Shown: positions 46,436 to 55,711, counted from the stretch's first letter. The stretch is 64,000 bases of DNA from Edaphobacillus lindanitolerans (GCF_900156305.1 NZ_FTPL01000001.1:62001-126000), one strand, 5' to 3'. Notes: a model not told the origin generated them from the letters alone. Made by a program: numbers and translations.

Positions 46436-47407
46436 TTATCTGATGTTCATGTAGTCCGCTGCCTTTTTTGCGATCAGGGAGCCGTGGAACCGTCCGTTCT
46501 CAATGAAAATCTCGTTCGCATTGTTGCCGGCTGCAATGACGCCGGCGATGAACAGGCCGGGCACTTCCGTCTCCATCGTCTCCGGATCGAACAGCGGGCG
46601 GCCGGATTCCTCATCGATCCCGATGCCCATTTCCTTGAGGAACGAATGATCCGGGTGATAGCCCGTCATCGCCAGGACAAAATCATTCGGGATGAGATGG
46701 CGGCCATCTTCGTCTTCAAGGACGGCTTCGTTTTCGGTCACTTCCACCAGATGTGTATTGAAGCGCATGGCCACTTCCCCGTTTCGGACGAGGGCATCGA
46801 ATACCGGGAGCACCCACGGCTTCACACTCTTGGAGTATTCGGAACCCCGGTAGGCGACGGTCACCCGTGCGCCTGCCTTGTGCAGCTCGATGGCCGCGTC
46901 GACTGCGGAGTTCTTGCCTCCGACGACGAGGACGTCCATCCCGAAGTATGGATGCGCCTCCTTGAAATAATGGCTGACCTTCGCAAGCCCCTCCCCGGGG
47001 ATGCCCATGAAATTCGGGTGATCGTAATACCCCGTCGCCACGACGGCGACAGGTGACTCATACTCTCCTTTGTCGGTGATCACACGGAACTGGCCGTCCG
47101 TTTTTGCAACCCGGAGCACGGTTTCGAACCGGTTAATTCGGAGTGCCTTCCGTCTGACGACTTCGCGGTAGTAGACGAGCGCCTCGTTCCGCTTCGGCTT
47201 CAGGTGTTCCGTGATGAACGGAACATCACCGACCGACAGCTTTTCGCTTGAGCTGAAAAACGTCTGATGGGTCGGATAGTTGTAGATGGCGTTGACGATA
47301 TTGCCTTTTTCGATGATCAGCGGACGGATCCCGGCATCCTGCAGGGCAATGGCCGCTGCAATCCCGCAAGGTCCGCCGCCGATGATGATCGCTTCTTCAC
47401 TTATCAA
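46436..47407 (-). CDS. ypdA: Bacillithiol disulfide reductase YpdA
   Basis: Flavoprotein using NADPH to reduce oxidised bacillithiol (also called Bdr). 323 residues. FAD motif IIIGGGPCGIAAAIAL (the Cys in GPCG is characteristic) and a second nucleotide site VVGGKNSAVDAAIEL near 163-177. The TTG at 47407 has AGGTGA well spaced; a GTG at 47416 immediately after the upstream stop is the alternative. Pairs functionally with bshA at 12 kb. Confidence 0.92.
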   Translation of the reverse strand: MISEEAIIIGGGPCGIAAAIALQDAGIRPLIIEKGNIVNAIYNYPTHQTFFSSSEKLSVGDVPFITEHLKPKRNEALVYYREVVRRKALRINRFETVLRVAKTDGQFRVITDKGEYESPVAVVATGYYDHPNFMGIPGEGLAKVSHYFKEAHPYFGMDVLVVGGKNSAVDAAIELHKAGARVTVAYRGSEYSKSVKPWVLPVFDALVRNGEVAMRFNTHLVEVTENEAVLEDEDGRHLIPNDFVLAMTGYHPDHSFLKEMGIGIDEESGRPLFDPETMETEVPGLFIAGVIAAGNNANEIFIENGRFHGSLIAKKAADYMNIR

Positions 47408-47416
47408 GTTCTTCAC

Positions 47417-48202
47417 CTATTTCCGTTCCTTTTCGGCCCGCAGCCGGATAATATGACATTCCGCCGGTGCCCCGAGGCGCAGCGGGACGAGTGTCGTGCC
47501 ATATCCATTGCTGATGAGCTCCACTTTTCCATTATCCGACCGGAAAGCACCTTTTTCAAGCATCCCGAACCGGCCGAGCCGGATCTGGCCGCCGTGCGTG
47601 TGGCCGGCGATCCGGACAGCCGGAACCCGTTCCTCCCCGAGCATGCGGAACACTGTCGGCGAATGGCTTACGAAGATGACCGCATCCTCGTCCGTGATGC
47701 CGCGATACGCTTTTTGGACATCCACGTTCATGGAAGTGGTGTCGTCCGTGCCGACGAGCATCCATCTCGGTCCCCACCCGGGCAGACGGACTGATTCGTT
47801 ATCCAGGACTTTTCCTCCTGCCGCCCGGATGGAGTCGCGGATCACCTGTTCTCCGGCCTCCCGGTCGTTGTTGCCCCATATGTAAAAGACCGGTCCGAGG
47901 CGTGCCAGCTTTTTCACATTATGTCGGATTCGGCGGGACGGCACTCCGCCTTCCGCCAGGTCCCCTCCGATGATGACCGCGTCAAAGGGACCGCCGGCTT
48001 CCCGGATGAGTGCTTCGGACACCCGCCGCCGGTGGATGTCCGAAATGAAAAACAGTGTCGGGCCCCCGCCTTCCCGACTTCCCCCGATGACCGCTTCGTG
48101 CCGCCTGATTGTGGCATGTTTCGCGCTGAATGCCATGTATCCGAGCAGGGCGGCGAGGGTGGCCGCTCCGCCGGTCAATAGTTTCCTGATCGTTTCAATC
48201 AC
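47417..48202 (-). CDS. ypbG: Metallophosphoesterase YpbG-like
   Basis: 261 residues. N-terminal membrane anchor (about 8-25), then calcineurin-type motifs in order: SDIHRR (Asp/His), GGDLAEGG, GNNDRE, SHSP and GHTHGGQIR (binuclear metal site). Substrate unknown. A longer in-frame reading exists, but a GTG at 48202 follows AAAAGGGGAA. Directly abuts ypdA. Confidence 0.87.
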   Translation of the reverse strand: MIETIRKLLTGGAATLAALLGYMAFSAKHATIRRHEAVIGGSREGGGPTLFFISDIHRRRVSEALIREAGGPFDAVIIGGDLAEGGVPSRRIRHNVKKLARLGPVFYIWGNNDREAGEQVIRDSIRAAGGKVLDNESVRLPGWGPRWMLVGTDDTTSMNVDVQKAYRGITDEDAVIFVSHSPTVFRMLGEERVPAVRIAGHTHGGQIRLGRFGMLEKGAFRSDNGKVELISNGYGTTLVPLRLGAPAECHIIRLRAEKERK

Positions 48203-48288
48203 TTCCCCTTTTCTCCGGCTGCTTCGGTATTTAGTTCGATACCCTGCATCGGAGCAGATTACTCCATCGTATTCCACGCATGAAAAAA

Positions 48289-48314
48289 AGGCAAAGGGAT
48301 CGGTCCCTTTGCCT
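48289..48314 (-). terminator. Terminator after the CBS-domain gene
   Basis: Arms AGGCAAAGGGA (48289-48299) and TCCCTTTGCCT (48304-48314), then a T-run on the minus strand. Confidence 0.88.
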
Positions 48315-48324
48315 GTTCCGGCCA

Positions 48325-48954
48325 TTAGTCTTCATGCAGATGAAGGATCCTGAAACCGGTCTTCTCCAATTGTTCAAGGAACCGGTCAAGATTGTCGCTT
48401 TTGTCGACCTTGAGCACGATCCTCCTGAGAAGCTTGTCCGTCTCATCGAACGTGACGAGAGAAATGACCGACTCGTGGTACTTTTTCAGAAGCTCGCCGA
48501 GCCTTGAAATCTGTCCTTCCGTCTCTACGGATGTGAAAGTGATCCGGACCCCTTTCCTCTCCATCCCGAAAGCACTTTTCACCTGCCTGACGATGTCCGG
48601 CCGGGTGATGATGCCGAGGAACTCTTCCCCTTCGGTGACGGCGATGATCGGGAAGTCACTGATCTGAAGGAACGACTTCTCGAAAACATCTTCCAAAGAA
48701 AGCGTAATGTCTTTCCGGATGATGATATCAGACAAAGATGTTTCATCAAGATAGGACTGCTTGTCCTTGCCCGAATGGAAATACGCTTCGTATGTCAGGT
48801 ATTGGTTGATGATTCCCCGGTACTTGTTGCCCTCGAGAACCGGAAGTGCGTCGATATCTTCGCGCCGCAGCAGTTCGAGCACTTTCGACAACGGTTCCCC
48901 CACCTGGACGGTCACACATTTCTCTTTCGGAATCATGACACTTCTGACAAACAT
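48325..48954 (-). CDS. CBS-domain protein with ACT-like C-terminus
   Basis: 209 residues: two CBS motifs (about 1-60 and 72-130, e.g. IDALPVLEGNKYRGIINQYL and DFPIIAVTEGEEFLGIIT) and an ACT-like end (about 138-205). This layout resembles AcuB and the cyclic-di-AMP binding protein CbpA; which it is cannot be told by eye. Likely a small nucleotide-sensing regulator. GAGGTG upstream of the ATG. Stands alone between terminators. Confidence 0.8.
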   Translation of the reverse strand: MFVRSVMIPKEKCVTVQVGEPLSKVLELLRREDIDALPVLEGNKYRGIINQYLTYEAYFHSGKDKQSYLDETSLSDIIIRKDITLSLEDVFEKSFLQISDFPIIAVTEGEEFLGIITRPDIVRQVKSAFGMERKGVRITFTSVETEGQISRLGELLKKYHESVISLVTFDETDKLLRRIVLKVDKSDNLDRFLEQLEKTGFRILHLHED

Positions 48955-49040
48955 GACTGCACCTCATTCCCTGAAATATTCAGAACCTATTTTCAAAGAT
49001 TCGATGCAAAGCGCCCCGTTTCCTGCCCGTTCATTTAAAT

Positions 49041-49862
49041 TCATGGGATGATGAGCGTCTGGCCCACCGAGATTTCATTGGAAGGCAGGCCGTTCGCACG
49101 CTTGATCTTGTCGACCCCGTCACCCGATCCGTACATATTGACCGAAATCCGGTACAGTGTCTCTCCGGGCTGCACGGTATGCGTCCGGGAACCCTTGCCG
49201 GACTGCTTGTCCTGTTCTTCCTGCTGTTTTTTCTGCTCCTCGGCACGCTTTTGTGCTTCCAGCTTCCGCTGTTCCTCGAGCCGCTGTTGCTCTTCGCGCT
49301 GTTTCTGCTCGGCAATCCGCTGCTGTTCCTGCCGCTGCTGCTCTTCGAGGCGTTTCTGTTCCTCCTGCTTTTTCTTTTCTTCCTGCTTCTTCTGTTCCTC
49401 TATGCGCTTTTGCTCTTCCTGCTTCTTTTGTTCTTCCAGTCGTTGCTGTTCGGCTTTCTTCGCTTCTTCTTCGTCCTTGTCGCTCTCGCCCGCAGCAGCC
49501 GTTCCCCCATCTTTAGGCGGTTCAAGCTGATTGCCGGATACGGATGAATCGACTTCCATCCCATTTTCGATCGAGGCTGCATTGCCGCTGTCGATCGGGT
49601 CGTAAAAATAATATACGTAGACGAACAGAGAAATCGGGATCAGCATGAACAAAATCAGAAGCGTGTTGATCAGCCAGCCTCCGCGATACCTCTTCTGCTT
49701 TTTCTTTTTTTGGTCATCTCTTTTGCGTTTAGCGGAAGACGGCGATTTTTTGCCGTGCAGCTCCGCACGAGTCAACGGCTTGTCCGTCTTCGCGGAATCT
49801 CCGTCGACCGAGATTTCCTGACGGTGTTCTTCAAACTTCTGTCTGTAGTCGTCTGTCGCCAT
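49041..49862 (-). CDS. ypbE: LysM protein with long coiled coil, YpbE-like
   Basis: 273 residues. Basic cytoplasmic N-terminus (about 1-60), one membrane helix (about 63-88), a very charged coiled coil from about 125 to 222 built of repeated EEQKR/EEQQR units, and a LysM domain at the end (THTVQPGETLYRISVNMYG to VGQTLIIP). Probably spans membrane to peptidoglycan; role unknown. Low-complexity repeats are unusually long. Between the CBS gene and recS as in B. subtilis. Confidence 0.88.
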   Translation of the reverse strand: MATDDYRQKFEEHRQEISVDGDSAKTDKPLTRAELHGKKSPSSAKRKRDDQKKKKQKRYRGGWLINTLLILFMLIPISLFVYVYYFYDPIDSGNAASIENGMEVDSSVSGNQLEPPKDGGTAAAGESDKDEEEAKKAEQQRLEEQKKQEEQKRIEEQKKQEEKKKQEEQKRLEEQQRQEQQRIAEQKQREEQQRLEEQRKLEAQKRAEEQKKQQEEQDKQSGKGSRTHTVQPGETLYRISVNMYGSGDGVDKIKRANGLPSNEISVGQTLIIP

Positions 49863-49929
49863 GGCCGTCTCCCTCCATCAAAAGGTCGTATTCATATTAT
49901 GCCGAATGATGTCGGAAAAGTAAACGCCA

Positions 49930-51399
49930 TTAAAGGGGCGGAACGTTGAACAGGAGGTTGATCCGTTCTTTCCACCCGTTCAGAACCGGGGCACGCTGCG
50001 CTTGACGACCGGCGGCCGGCATCTCGTCAAGCCGGAGGCCGCAAGATGAGCAGCATTGGGCCGTTTTACCCGCGGGCCGTGCTCCGAACAGGGCCAGGAG
50101 CCGTTCGCGGATGCATCCTTCCCCTTCGGCAAAACGGACCATGGCCGAAATTTCCCCTCTCTTTTCTGCGGCCAGCGCCTCCATTCTCAGTGCGGCCCCT
50201 TCCGCTCCATCCGTGCCGATCCAGTAATCGGCCACACGCAGTGCCGTCTCTGACAGGCCGGCCTCTTCGCCCGCGTGTGCGGGTGTCCCGCCTTCACGCA
50301 TCCGTTCGGCGAGGAACCGGATGGACACAGGATCCGGAAGGCTGTCCAGCGCAATGAACATCGCCGTTTCCCCATCCTGTTCGCCATACAGGAGCGTTGC
50401 AAGGGATTGGTTGCCGTCCCGACCCGCCCTTCCGATTTCCTGAATGTACTGTGCGGCGGATGACGGCAGCTGGTCATGGATGACGTGGCGGACGTCAGGC
50501 TTGTCGATGCCCATCCCGAATGCGTTAGTCGCGCAGATCCAGTCCAGTTCCCCGTTCAGGTATTGCTGCTGGACGAGCATCCGGTCTTCTTTCTCCATCC
50601 CTGCATGGAACGCGGCAGCCGACGTGCCGCGTGCGCGCAGCATCTCCGAGAGTTCTTCGGCCCGCTTCCTCGACTGGACATAGAGGATGCCCGGCGCAGG
50701 AGATGCCGGTACTTCCCGGAGGATCCATTCCGTTTTTTCCTGACGCCCTCCGGGCCGGATGATCCTCAGGGCGATATTGGGCCTGTCCGGCGGGTAGATG
50801 AGCTTTGCCGGATGATCCATCATGAGATAGTCCTCGATGTCTTCGATCGTCCGGGCCGATGCAGTCGCCGTCAGCGCCATCACCGGCGGACGGGTCTCCA
50901 GTCCTTCCAGCCACTCCCGCAGCCGGAGGTAATCCGGACGGAAGTCAAACCCCCACTGCGAGATGCAGTGCGCTTCATCCGCGACGATATAGGCGATCCT
51001 GAGCTCTTTGAGCCGCGCGGATACGTGGCGCTGCAGCAGCATCTCCGGGGACGTGAAGATGTAACGGTAACTGCCCAGGTTTTGCAGGATGAAAGACCTC
51101 TCCGCCGGAGTCAGGAAGGAATTGAGTGCCGCCACGCTCTTTTCTCCCTCGCTCTTCATGCGCGCAGCCTGATCTTCCATGAGTGACAGGAGCGGGGAGA
51201 CGATGAGCACCGTTCCGCCGGTCAGATGGACGGGCAGCCGGTAGCACAGCGTCTTGCCCGCTCCTGTCGGAAGCACGGCAATCGTATCCCGGCCGGCGAG
51301 AACCGAGCGGATGACCTCTTCCTGTCCCGGCCGGAAGGCTTCATGCCCGGTGATCCGCTTCAGCAGCCCGGTCAGATTCCCCTGTACGTTCGTTTCCAT
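49930..51399 (-). CDS. recS: RecQ-family DNA helicase (RecS type)
   Basis: 489 residues. Helicase core with LPTGAGKT (about 43-50), DEAHCISQWGFDFRPDY, and motif VI QEIGRAGRDG; a C-terminal zinc-binding region with CIRERLLALFG and CCSSCG follows. It matches the second RecQ-like helicase of Bacillus, which is found next to ypbB and fer. The ATG at 51399 has AAAGGAGG at ideal distance, so a real 59-base overlap with ypbB is indicated. Confidence 0.93.
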   Translation of the reverse strand: METNVQGNLTGLLKRITGHEAFRPGQEEVIRSVLAGRDTIAVLPTGAGKTLCYRLPVHLTGGTVLIVSPLLSLMEDQAARMKSEGEKSVAALNSFLTPAERSFILQNLGSYRYIFTSPEMLLQRHVSARLKELRIAYIVADEAHCISQWGFDFRPDYLRLREWLEGLETRPPVMALTATASARTIEDIEDYLMMDHPAKLIYPPDRPNIALRIIRPGGRQEKTEWILREVPASPAPGILYVQSRKRAEELSEMLRARGTSAAAFHAGMEKEDRMLVQQQYLNGELDWICATNAFGMGIDKPDVRHVIHDQLPSSAAQYIQEIGRAGRDGNQSLATLLYGEQDGETAMFIALDSLPDPVSIRFLAERMREGGTPAHAGEEAGLSETALRVADYWIGTDGAEGAALRMEALAAEKRGEISAMVRFAEGEGCIRERLLALFGARPAGKTAQCCSSCGLRLDEMPAAGRQAQRAPVLNGWKERINLLFNVPPL

Positions 51400-52429
51400 C
51401 GGATTCCTCCTTTCCAGCGCGTGCCATGATGAGCCTCAGCTGAAAATATGACAGTTCCGGGAATTTTTTTTTCAAAAGGCTCAACTTTCTCGTCGCGAGC
51501 CTGTTCATCTCGGCCATCACCGTTTCCGCACAATCATCGGAGACGAATCTGCCGAGCGGGAACACCGGATCATTGATTGCGATTTCAATAAAATGGTCTT
51601 CAATCGTACTGATTTTGAGCCCTCTGCGTGCCGCGATTTCCTCCAGGGTGACCCCTTTCCTGTAGAGCTCTTCCGTCTTCCGTGCAGATCCGGTGAGCGG
51701 GCTGGAAGGCCGTAAACCTTCGGCAAAACCGGACAGCAGCGGATACCGCCCGTTTTCAATGACCTGAAGCCAGATGTGCAGGGACTCCACAAACTCTGCC
51801 TTCAGATCGATCACCTCCAGGCCGGAAAGCTCCGACAGCTGTGTCCAGGTCAGGCCCGTCAGCCCGTTGCCGCTCAGCCTTGCAACGAGACGGGACAGCC
51901 GCTCCCCGTCCATGCCGCTCTGCTCCAGGCTATGGGTCATCTCCATCCTGAAATCATCCGGTGACCGGGTCTTCAACGCGGCCAGGAGATGCCGGCGGAC
52001 GTCCTGCTGGATTGCGGGATCATTCGTAACGGGCAGGAACCCCCGGATGCCCGACATGAGATGGGACAACGACTGGACGGCCAGAGAGAGACGGGAAAAG
52101 AAGACTTGCTCCTTCCCCCGGTAGACCCAGCCGTTGAGACGGCTGTCCGGGAGGGCGCGTGCACGCTCATTGCCAGCCATGGTGAGACGGACGATGCCTT
52201 CCGGGGATTCCGAGATCCGTCCTTTTTCAAGGAGGCCGTTGTACGCCCGGTCAAAGTCCGTGCCGGACAAAGAGGGCAGCATCCCGAAAAACGGATGCAG
52301 CCCGTAATATTCCGTATCCTGCAGCGTCTGGCCGGACCGTTTTCCCTTCATGAGATGGAAGGCGGCGTGCTTATACCTTTCCCCGTCCATGCGGCTGATA
52401 ATGGTCAGTAAAATGTCCTCGAAGCTCAT
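51341..52429 (-). CDS. ypbB: YpbB helix-turn-helix protein
   Basis: 362 residues, unknown function, probably works with RecS. A helix-turn-helix-like segment near the C-terminus (GVTLEEIAARRGLKISTIEDHF, about 265-286) is the RQC/HTH_40 feature. Remaining sequence is poorly conserved. Overlaps recS by 59 bases. The start faces fer across 100 bases. Confidence 0.85.
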   Translation of the reverse strand: MSFEDILLTIISRMDGERYKHAAFHLMKGKRSGQTLQDTEYYGLHPFFGMLPSLSGTDFDRAYNGLLEKGRISESPEGIVRLTMAGNERARALPDSRLNGWVYRGKEQVFFSRLSLAVQSLSHLMSGIRGFLPVTNDPAIQQDVRRHLLAALKTRSPDDFRMEMTHSLEQSGMDGERLSRLVARLSGNGLTGLTWTQLSELSGLEVIDLKAEFVESLHIWLQVIENGRYPLLSGFAEGLRPSSPLTGSARKTEELYRKGVTLEEIAARRGLKISTIEDHFIEIAINDPVFPLGRFVSDDCAETVMAEMNRLATRKLSLLKKKFPELSYFQLRLIMARAGKEESDGNERTGESDRAAEADHRA

Positions 52430-52450
52430 CCTGCGCCTCCCGTTTCACAG

Positions 52451-52458
52451 TCAACTAG

Positions 52459-52462
<4 letters not shown>
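52451..52462. promoter_or_regulatory. 12-bp perfect palindrome on the fer promoter
   Basis: TCAACTAGTTGA is its own reverse complement and overlaps the first bases of the fer -35. It also sits about 22 bases in front of ypbB, so a bound factor could control both divergent genes. Confidence 0.6.
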
Positions 52463-52778
<316 letters not shown>

Positions 52779-52794
52779 TGCATTCAAGCGACGG

Positions 52795-52838
52795 AAAAGC
52801 CGTCCGCTGCTCCCTGTCGGGTGCGGCGGACGGCTTTT
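52795..52838. terminator. Terminator shared by fer and ribU
   Basis: Arms AAAAGCCGTCCGC and GCGGACGGCTTTT around an 18-base loop; T-runs on both sides, so it can serve both convergent genes. Confidence 0.85.
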
Positions 52839-52845
52839 TTCGGAA

Positions 52846-53427
52846 TCATGAATGATGGATGCTGCGCTGCTTGGTAATCCAGGTTTGCATGCTGCGGAAC
52901 AGCAACAGCACAATTGCAGCCAAAATGATCCCTTTTAGAATATTGAACGGCAGGATGCCGAGGACAATCATGGAGTACAGCTCCTCGCCGGACATCACCG
53001 GGAAGTTCATGAACTTCGTATAGAGCGGCAGGAACAGAACATAGTTGAGCAGGCTCATACCGACGGCCATTGACAATGTCCCGATAATCAGGCCGGTTGT
53101 CATTCCTTTTGTATTAGACAGCCGGTGGTACACCCACCAGACCGGCATGACGAACAGGACACCGGTCGCAAAGTTGGCCATATGGCCGACAGGGACGCCC
53201 GTCGGGCTGCCCGCGAACAGCCAGTCAAGGATGTTCTTGAACAGTTCCACGAGAATGCCGGCTACCGGTCCCATCGTGACGGCGGCAATGATGGCCGGAA
53301 CCTCGCTGAAATCGACTTTCAAAAATGCAGGGAACGGCGGCAGCGGGAAATTGAACAGCATGAGGACAAACGAGATGCTGCTCAGCATAGCAATCGCGAT
53401 CATGGATCGCAGGCGGTTCTTTTTCAT
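52846..53427 (-). CDS. ribU: Riboflavin ECF transporter S-component
   Basis: 193 residues with about five or six membrane helices, binding riboflavin or FMN and partnering with the ECF energy module elsewhere. Family features are FNFPLPPFPAFLKVDFSEVP (about 25-44) and PTGVPVGHMANFATG. An upstream FMN riboswitch supports the substrate. The ATG at 53427 follows AAGGAGAG. Former ypaA. Confidence 0.95.
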   Translation of the reverse strand: MKKNRLRSMIAIAMLSSISFVLMLFNFPLPPFPAFLKVDFSEVPAIIAAVTMGPVAGILVELFKNILDWLFAGSPTGVPVGHMANFATGVLFVMPVWWVYHRLSNTKGMTTGLIIGTLSMAVGMSLLNYVLFLPLYTKFMNFPVMSGEELYSMIVLGILPFNILKGIILAAIVLLLFRSMQTWITKQRSIHHS

Positions 53428-53487
53428 CGGTTTTCTCTCCTTCAGTCGATTCACTCCAACGAAGGAAGGACGGCTGCCGGACGCCAA

Positions 53488-53518
53488 TATAAAACCCCCG
53501 AGCAAAAATGCTCAGGGG
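53488..53518 (-). terminator. Riboswitch-controlled terminator before ribU
   Basis: Arms CCCCTGAGCA and GCTCGGGGG with a short T-rich loop, then TTTTAT on the minus strand. This is the expression platform of the FMN riboswitch, preventing read-through when FMN is bound. Confidence 0.9.
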
Positions 53519-53572
53519 AGAAAGGCAAGCCCAAACAGGCGTCGCCGCAATCTGCGGAAACTGCCGTGCCTT

Positions 53573-53697
53573 CACCTTCTCCCATCCAGACTGTACTGTC
53601 GGCTTTGGAATCTCACCAAATCCTGCCTTGCGGCTCGCGGGCTTAGGGGCTGCGCCCCATCACCGCCGGTCGGGAATTGCACCCGGCCCCGAAGATG
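53573..53697 (-). ncRNA. FMN riboswitch (RFN element)
   Basis: The minus strand holds all the conserved RFN blocks in order: GGGGCCGGGTGCAATTCCCG, ACCGGCGGT, AGCCCGCGAGCC, AGGATTTGGTGAGATTCCAA, AGCCGACAGTACAGTC and TGGATGGGAGAAGG. It lies upstream of ribU and precedes a terminator, so it should reduce ribU expression when FMN is high. Confidence 0.97.
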
Positions 53698-53725
53698 AAT
53701 CAATCATTTAATTGTGTTCTCCATT

Positions 53726-53754
53726 ATCATACGAGAAATTCACCGGATTGTAAA
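53726..53754 (-). promoter_or_regulatory. Promoter of the FMN riboswitch-ribU transcript
   Basis: Minus TTTACA (53749-53754), 17 bases, TATGAT (53726-53731). A 7-bp dyad ACACTCC/GGAGTGT (53754-53773) touches the -35 edge. Confidence 0.65.
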
Positions 53755-53883
53755 CACTCCTGCCCGGGAGTGTGGTCCTGTTTGGATAACGCCTAAGGTA
53801 CGGGGCCGGCCGGGGATGCGTCAACGAAGCGCCCGGACATCCGGGTGCTCATCAGAATTCGTTCCGCAACTTGGATCCGGGCA

Positions 53884-53910
53884 CAAAAAAACCGGCCGCA
53901 TGGCGGCCGG
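53884..53910 (-). terminator. Terminator after rsiX
   Basis: Arms CCGGCCGC (53892-53899) and GCGGCCGG (53903-53910), minus strand ends in a run of T. Confidence 0.9.
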
Positions 53911-53924
53911 ACAATCCCCGTTCG

Positions 53925-55130
53925 TTAATCTCCCATGTTCATTACAATCGCGTTGGGACCTGACGGGATGGGGATCGGTGCGGACAGATCATACCCGTCC
54001 GGCCCGTTTTCGGCGTTGGCAAACAAGATGCGCAGCCCGGCACCTGCCGCCGACAGTGCCATTCCGTCGATCATCCGGACAGCCTGCTCCGGATTCATCT
54101 GTGCAAAATCATACTGGTGCTCAAATCTGACCGTCAGGACATCTCCGCCGTTTTCGGGCAGCTCGGCGGTGAAATTTGCGTCTTCCGGGATGACTGGTTC
54201 AAACAGGTCGTTCGGCGGGTTTTGCATGAGGCGGAGCGCCTCCGCGGGATCTGCAGGCGCTTCCCCGTAGTCAGGGGCCATGACGACCGTCCCGTCAGCC
54301 TTCTCGAATGCAAAGTAAGGTATCCCATTGTTCCCGCCGGACTTGACGGGTTCCATCTCACCGATCTGGCCGAACTGTGCGGGGGTTCCTGCGTCATTTT
54401 CAAAAATAATTCTGCTGCTGTCCGGGAACGTCTCTTTCAAGACATCCGTGAACACGGTGACGGCGGCGCCGGACAGATCATAAGGATGCTTTTCGGGCAG
54501 TGTGACGACGATGTCCCCGCCCTGTTTGACGACCGTCCCTTCAATCGGATGATATTCGTCAAAACCAAGTGCCGCCTCGTCGATCTCTGCGGCATAGCGG
54601 TTGTACAGATCGACCTGATCCGGAATTCCATCGAAGTCTTCCTTCAGCTTCTCCTCCGGAATGAGAAAAGTCACCGGGATGGCGACGGCCTGGTCGGTGA
54701 GCCCGACTGTAAACACCTTAAATCCATAGGACTGGTCCGGGTAGACGGCATCGGCAAAGGAGCCGGACGGTCCGGATTCCATGGATGAATACAGATCCGA
54801 CCGGTCGGATTCCTGCGAAGAATCGCCGGATCGGTCAGCCTGTTCCGAGCTTTCCCGCGTCATGACGGCTGCGTCCTGCCCCGATGAGTTTTTATCGGCC
54901 GATTCGTTGAAGCCGCCGGACAGCGAGGCGATCAGCGCACCGAATGTCAGAATCGCGGCGGCCGCGACTGCGGCTGGGATCCATCTGCGCGGAGCCCGCT
55001 TTCGCCGGGACAGCCTCGGGTCTTTGTTCAGGCGTGCCAGGACGTCTTCCCGGCTCCTTGGATCCTGGGGCTTCGGAATGGACTTGAGCCATTCTTCCAG
55101 CTCCCGGTCTTCAAACTTTTCATTGTCCAT
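53925..55130 (-). CDS. rsiX: Anti-sigma-X factor RsiX
   Basis: 401 residues. Cytoplasmic N-terminal part (about 1-48) that would bind SigX, one membrane helix (about 50-71, WIPAAVAAAAILTFGALIASL), a Ser/Asp-rich linker, then an extracytoplasmic domain with two GerM-like repeats (about 115-395). The ATG at 55130 follows AAGGAGGCGG. Overlaps the end of sigX by 11 bases, so the sigma and anti-sigma are made together. Confidence 0.92.
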   Translation of the reverse strand: MDNEKFEDRELEEWLKSIPKPQDPRSREDVLARLNKDPRLSRRKRAPRRWIPAAVAAAAILTFGALIASLSGGFNESADKNSSGQDAAVMTRESSEQADRSGDSSQESDRSDLYSSMESGPSGSFADAVYPDQSYGFKVFTVGLTDQAVAIPVTFLIPEEKLKEDFDGIPDQVDLYNRYAAEIDEAALGFDEYHPIEGTVVKQGGDIVVTLPEKHPYDLSGAAVTVFTDVLKETFPDSSRIIFENDAGTPAQFGQIGEMEPVKSGGNNGIPYFAFEKADGTVVMAPDYGEAPADPAEALRLMQNPPNDLFEPVIPEDANFTAELPENGGDVLTVRFEHQYDFAQMNPEQAVRMIDGMALSAAGAGLRILFANAENGPDGYDLSAPIPIPSGPNAIVMNMGD

Positions 55131-55659
55131 TCTCCGCCGCCTCCTTCCCTTCCGGGGCATCCATCAATTTACGGAGCGCCTTCATCGCCCGGTGCTGGGT
55201 CGTCTTCACCTTGGATTCGGTCCATCCGAGGATTTCGGCCGTTTCCGCAATCGAGAGCTCCTGCAGGAACCGGGTGATGATCACAAGCCGCTGATCTTCC
55301 GTGCACAGGTCCAGCATCGTGAACAACCTTCCGAGTTCGTCTCCGCGGACTGCCGCCTCCTCGGGCGTCGGACCCGGTGCCTCCGGCTGCCGTGCCTCCC
55401 AGTCGAAAGTTTCGTCGATCCGGCTGCGCCGGACCGAACTTTTGCGGAAGTGGTCGATGGCGACATTCCGTGCGATGGAAAACAGCCATGTCTTTTCGCT
55501 GCTCTTTCCTTCGAAACGGCCGTATGACCTCAAGACCCTCACATACACTTCATGCGCAAGGTCTTCCGACAGCGCACGGTCCTTCGTCATATAAATCAGG
55601 AAGCGGAAGACATCCTGATGGTACTCGTCATAGATCCGGTGAAATACGGAGTCCTCCAA
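55120..55659 (-). CDS. sigX: ECF RNA polymerase sigma factor SigX
   Basis: 179 residues. Sigma-70 region 2 (about 15-80, with SEDLAHEVYVRVLRSYGRF and EKTWLFSIARNVAIDHFRK) and region 4 (about 115-165, LQELSIAETAEILGWTESKVKT helix-turn-helix). It controls envelope charge modification genes in B. subtilis. TTG start at 55659 after GGGGGAGAG. Located directly after resE, as in B. subtilis, and followed by rsiX. Confidence 0.95.
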   Translation of the reverse strand: MEDSVFHRIYDEYHQDVFRFLIYMTKDRALSEDLAHEVYVRVLRSYGRFEGKSSEKTWLFSIARNVAIDHFRKSSVRRSRIDETFDWEARQPEAPGPTPEEAAVRGDELGRLFTMLDLCTEDQRLVIITRFLQELSIAETAEILGWTESKVKTTQHRAMKALRKLMDAPEGKEAAENGQ

Positions 55660-55685
55660 CGTTCTCTCCCCCGTTCATGGGATTG

Positions 55686-55711
55686 GTCGTCTCGAAGCGG
55701 GAAACGTTTCA
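55686..55711 (-). promoter_or_regulatory. ECF-type (SigX-like) promoter in front of sigX
   Basis: Minus TGAAAC (55706-55711), 16 bases, CGAC (55686-55689). The -35 includes the TGA stop of resE. It fits autoregulation by SigX, whose B. subtilis consensus has a CGAC -10. Confidence 0.6.
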
